NCBI GenBank assembly: GCA_964452105.1
Contig: CAYVLI010000133.1
Span: 1 to 6,995, forward strand
Source: CAYVLI01 sp964452105 [NCBI: uncultured Nitrospinota bacterium]
Lineage (GTDB): Bacteria; JAUXIQ01
DNA: 6,995 nt
Direction: 5' to 3'
Shown: one piece after another, positions 5,820 to 6,995 of the stretch
How the letters are laid out: every line of letters begins with the position of its first letter
Numbering within the stretch: position 1 is the stretch's first letter
The notes under the pieces: generated by a model
What the model was told of the DNA's origin: nothing
What the model saw: the letters and a program-made list of their open reading frames with translations, nothing else
The model's database searches: none
Translations under genes and position numbers: made by a program

Positions 5820-6701
5820 TCATTCGATGTTCTGTACCTGCTGCCTGATCTTTTCCAGTTCGCTCTTTATGTTCACAACCGCGTGTGAGACGGCCACGTC
5901 CATGGCCTTGGATGCAGCGGTGTTAGCTTCCCTGTTCATCTCCTGGAGCAGAAAATCGAGCTTTCTCCCGACAGCGCCATCACTATCCATGAATTTCCTG
6001 AACTCGGTAATATGGCTCTCCAGGCGGGTCATCTCTTCACTGATATCACACTTTTCGGCCAGGAGCGCTACTTCTTGCTCCAGCCTCTGGGGGTCTATGT
6101 TCTGTCCTTCGAGCAACTGGTCTATTTTCTGACGAAGGCGTTGACGATTTTCGTTTACGATTAGGTCCTGGCGGCTCTTTATCTCATCTGCCGATGCGTT
6201 TATGGCTCTGATGCGTTCTGACAGGTCATTGCATATAGCGCTGCCATCCGCAGCACGCATGGTTTTGAGAGATTCCAGCGCCGAATCGAGGGTTTCCAGG
6301 AGTGCGGGCCAGACGGCGTCCGGCGTCTCTTCTTTTTCCTGGAGTTTAAGAACGTCTCTTAATTGAAGGAGCATACTCAAATCCACTTCTCCTGAAAGCC
6401 CCAGTTCCTTTTTCATGGATTCGAGTAAGCTTATGTATGATTTGGCCAGAGCGTAATCCACGCTCAGCTCTTTATCGGAGATTTCTCCATCTCGAATAAC
6501 GGACACCGAGACATCAAAACGGCCGCGTTCAAACTTTTCTTGCACCTTTTGCTTCACTGTCAGCTCCAGCGGCCTGAGGTACTTCGGCATTTGCACGGAA
6601 ACGTCGCAGAACCTGTGATTGACTGACCGCACCTCCACCACGTATATCATACCCTGATCCTGAGATTCGACTCTGCCATACCCTGTCATGCTGTTTATCA
6701 T
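5820..6701 (-). CDS. yicC: YicC/YloC family endoribonuclease
   Basis: The 293-residue protein belongs to the YicC family (YicC-like N-terminal domain plus C-terminal DUF1732). Members in E. coli and B. subtilis (YicC, YloC) have been reported as endoribonucleases. The start MINSMTGYGR is characteristic. The C-terminal domain shows CDISEEMTRLESHI and then KLDFLLQEMNREANT (from about residue 247), and it ends in KIRQQVQNIE, as the family does. The middle is rich in charged helices and is likely coiled-coil. The frame opens at 6734, but the ATG at 6701 is chosen because AGGAGA (6705-6710) sits directly before it and the family begins MI.SMTG. It is the first gene of the five-gene minus-strand operon. 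Confidence 0.94.
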   Translation of the reverse strand: MINSMTGYGRVESQDQGMIYVVEVRSVNHRFCDVSVQMPKYLRPLELTVKQKVQEKFERGRFDVSVSVIRDGEISDKELSVDYALAKSYISLLESMKKELGLSGEVDLSMLLQLRDVLKLQEKEETPDAVWPALLETLDSALESLKTMRAADGSAICNDLSERIRAINASADEIKSRQDLIVNENRQRLRQKIDQLLEGQNIDPQRLEQEVALLAEKCDISEEMTRLESHITEFRKFMDSDGAVGRKLDFLLQEMNREANTAASKAMDVAVSHAVVNIKSELEKIRQQVQNIE

Positions 6702-6704
6702 GGT

Positions 6705-6710
6705 TCTCCT
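6705..6710 (-). promoter_or_regulatory. Shine-Dalgarno site deciding the yicC start
   Basis: AGGAGA on the minus strand lies three bases before the ATG at 6701 (four if AGGAG is taken as the core). The in-frame ATG at 6734 would add eleven residues unlike the family N-terminus. Confidence 0.75.
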
Positions 6711-6790
6711 GTCTGGCCTGGGAATGAGTTTCAAATAGTTAAAAAATGAATGAAAACGGGAGAAAAAGTAGAGAAAAAACGATTTATTAA

Positions 6791-6819
6791 AACTTACTGT
6801 ATGTTCCTCAGTATGTCAA
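6791..6819 (-). promoter_or_regulatory. Promoter of the yicC-remA-gmk-coaBC-udg operon
   Basis: On the minus strand a perfect -35 TTGACA (6814-6819) is followed after 17 bp by TAAGTT (6791-6796), a weaker -10. Transcription would begin near 6784, giving a leader of about 80 nt. The spacer begins with TACTG and ends with CAGTA (5-bp inverted arms at 6809-6813 and 6795-6799), a possible regulator site. The position and -35 are good; the -10 matches only three of six bases. Confidence 0.6.
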
Positions 6820-6844
6820 TACAAAGACCAACTGGAGTTACCCT

Positions 6845-6877
6845 AAAAAAGAATCCCCCGAATGAATCCGGGGGTTC
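6845..6877 (-). terminator. Rho-independent terminator for leftward transcription entering the window
   Basis: CCCCCG (6855-6860) and CGGGGG (6869-6874) form a strong stem, extended by GAA/TTC (6851-6853, 6875-6877) with one bulged base. On the minus strand it is followed at once by TTTTTT (6850-6845). It would end a transcript coming from right of the window and shield the yicC promoter about 25 bp further on. It could also be part of the hairpin array beside it. Confidence 0.7.
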
Positions 6878-6880
6878 GCT

Positions 6881-6927
6881 CCACGCATTCAGCGTGGTAC
6901 GTGAAGCTCCCACCCTTGAAAGGGTGG
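6881..6927. repeat. Two tandem hairpins, IS200/IS605-end-like
   Basis: CCACGC/GCGTGG (6881-6886, 6892-6897, loop ATTCA) is followed by the near-perfect palindrome CCACCCTT-GA-AAGGGTGG (6910-6927). Between them the plus strand reads TACGTGAAGCTC. A GTGAAG(C) phrase followed by a short GC-rich hairpin resembles right ends of IS200/IS605-family elements and the 3' part of TnpB guide RNAs as I remember them. No tnpA or tnpB frame is in the window. The hairpins are certain; the family link is a guess. Confidence 0.4.
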
Positions 6928-6957
6928 ATATCCTGATGTAGTTCCCGCTCCCCCTCT

Positions 6958-6985
6958 GTCATTCCCGCGGAAGCGGGAATCCAGA
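6958..6985. repeat. Dispersed palindromic repeat (dRS3-like)
   Basis: ATTCCCGC (6961-6968) and GCGGGAAT (6973-6980) form a perfect 8-bp stem around GGAA, within a GTCATTCCCGC...GGGAATCCAG context. This pattern is a common dispersed intergenic repeat in many bacteria, and the Neisseria dRS3 element has the same ATTCCC...GGGAAT ends. Whether this copy lies inside a larger element cannot be seen, as the window ends ten bases later. Confidence 0.65.
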
Positions 6986-6995
6986 TCAACAGCCC

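Noticed and set aside
6870-6900. GGTTCGCTCC as the T-arm of a tRNA
   Set aside because: No acceptor stem, anticodon arm or D-arm can be fitted around it; it belongs to the hairpin array.
6841-6985. CRISPR array
   Set aside because: The hairpins differ in sequence and there are no equal repeats separated by equal spacers.

Overview
The window holds ordinary bacterial housekeeping genes with repeat-rich intergenic DNA between and around them. There is no rRNA, tRNA, CRISPR array, intact transposase or phage gene. Coding DNA is moderately GC-rich, Shine-Dalgarno sequences are clear, and one start codon is GTG. The gene order yicC-remA-gmk-coaBC, together with a 4Fe-4S family 4 uracil-DNA glycosylase and a citrate synthase of about 385 residues, suggests a free-living, probably anaerobic bacterium. 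Desulfobacterota, Nitrospirota or a clostridial-grade lineage would fit, but the sequence alone does not settle the phylum.

Layout. Bases 1-362 carry no convincing gene: there are two adjacent perfect palindromes (35-59) and a dense cluster of possible stem-loops (113-274). Next come two plus-strand genes: a short-chain dehydrogenase/reductase (363-1139) and citrate synthase (GTG start at 1288, ending 2445). Citrate synthase has its own extended -10 promoter, with an 8-bp inverted repeat over the start of transcription, and a strong 13-bp-stem terminator. The convergent gap 2446-2821 contains that terminator plus three degenerate copies of a dispersed palindromic repeat.

The rest of the window is one minus-strand operon read from right to left: yicC (RNase-like), remA (DUF370 DNA-binding regulator), gmk (guanylate kinase), coaBC (coenzyme A synthesis) and a family 4 uracil-DNA glycosylase. 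The gaps are 59, 59, 45 and 42 nt. A TTGACA-17-TAAGTT promoter lies upstream of yicC. Beyond it, a minus-strand terminator and a run of hairpins close the window (6845-6980); they look like a dispersed repeat and possibly the end of an IS200/IS605-type element.

Functionally, the operon couples RNA processing, nucleotide metabolism, cofactor synthesis and DNA repair. Citrate synthase is the entry enzyme of the TCA cycle. The most notable points are the candidate operator at the citrate synthase promoter, the tandem hairpin arrays at both window edges, the repeat cluster at 2519-2727, loss of the usual CoaC-domain cysteine in CoaBC, and absence of rpoZ between gmk and coaBC. I saw no clear sign of a new multi-gene system.
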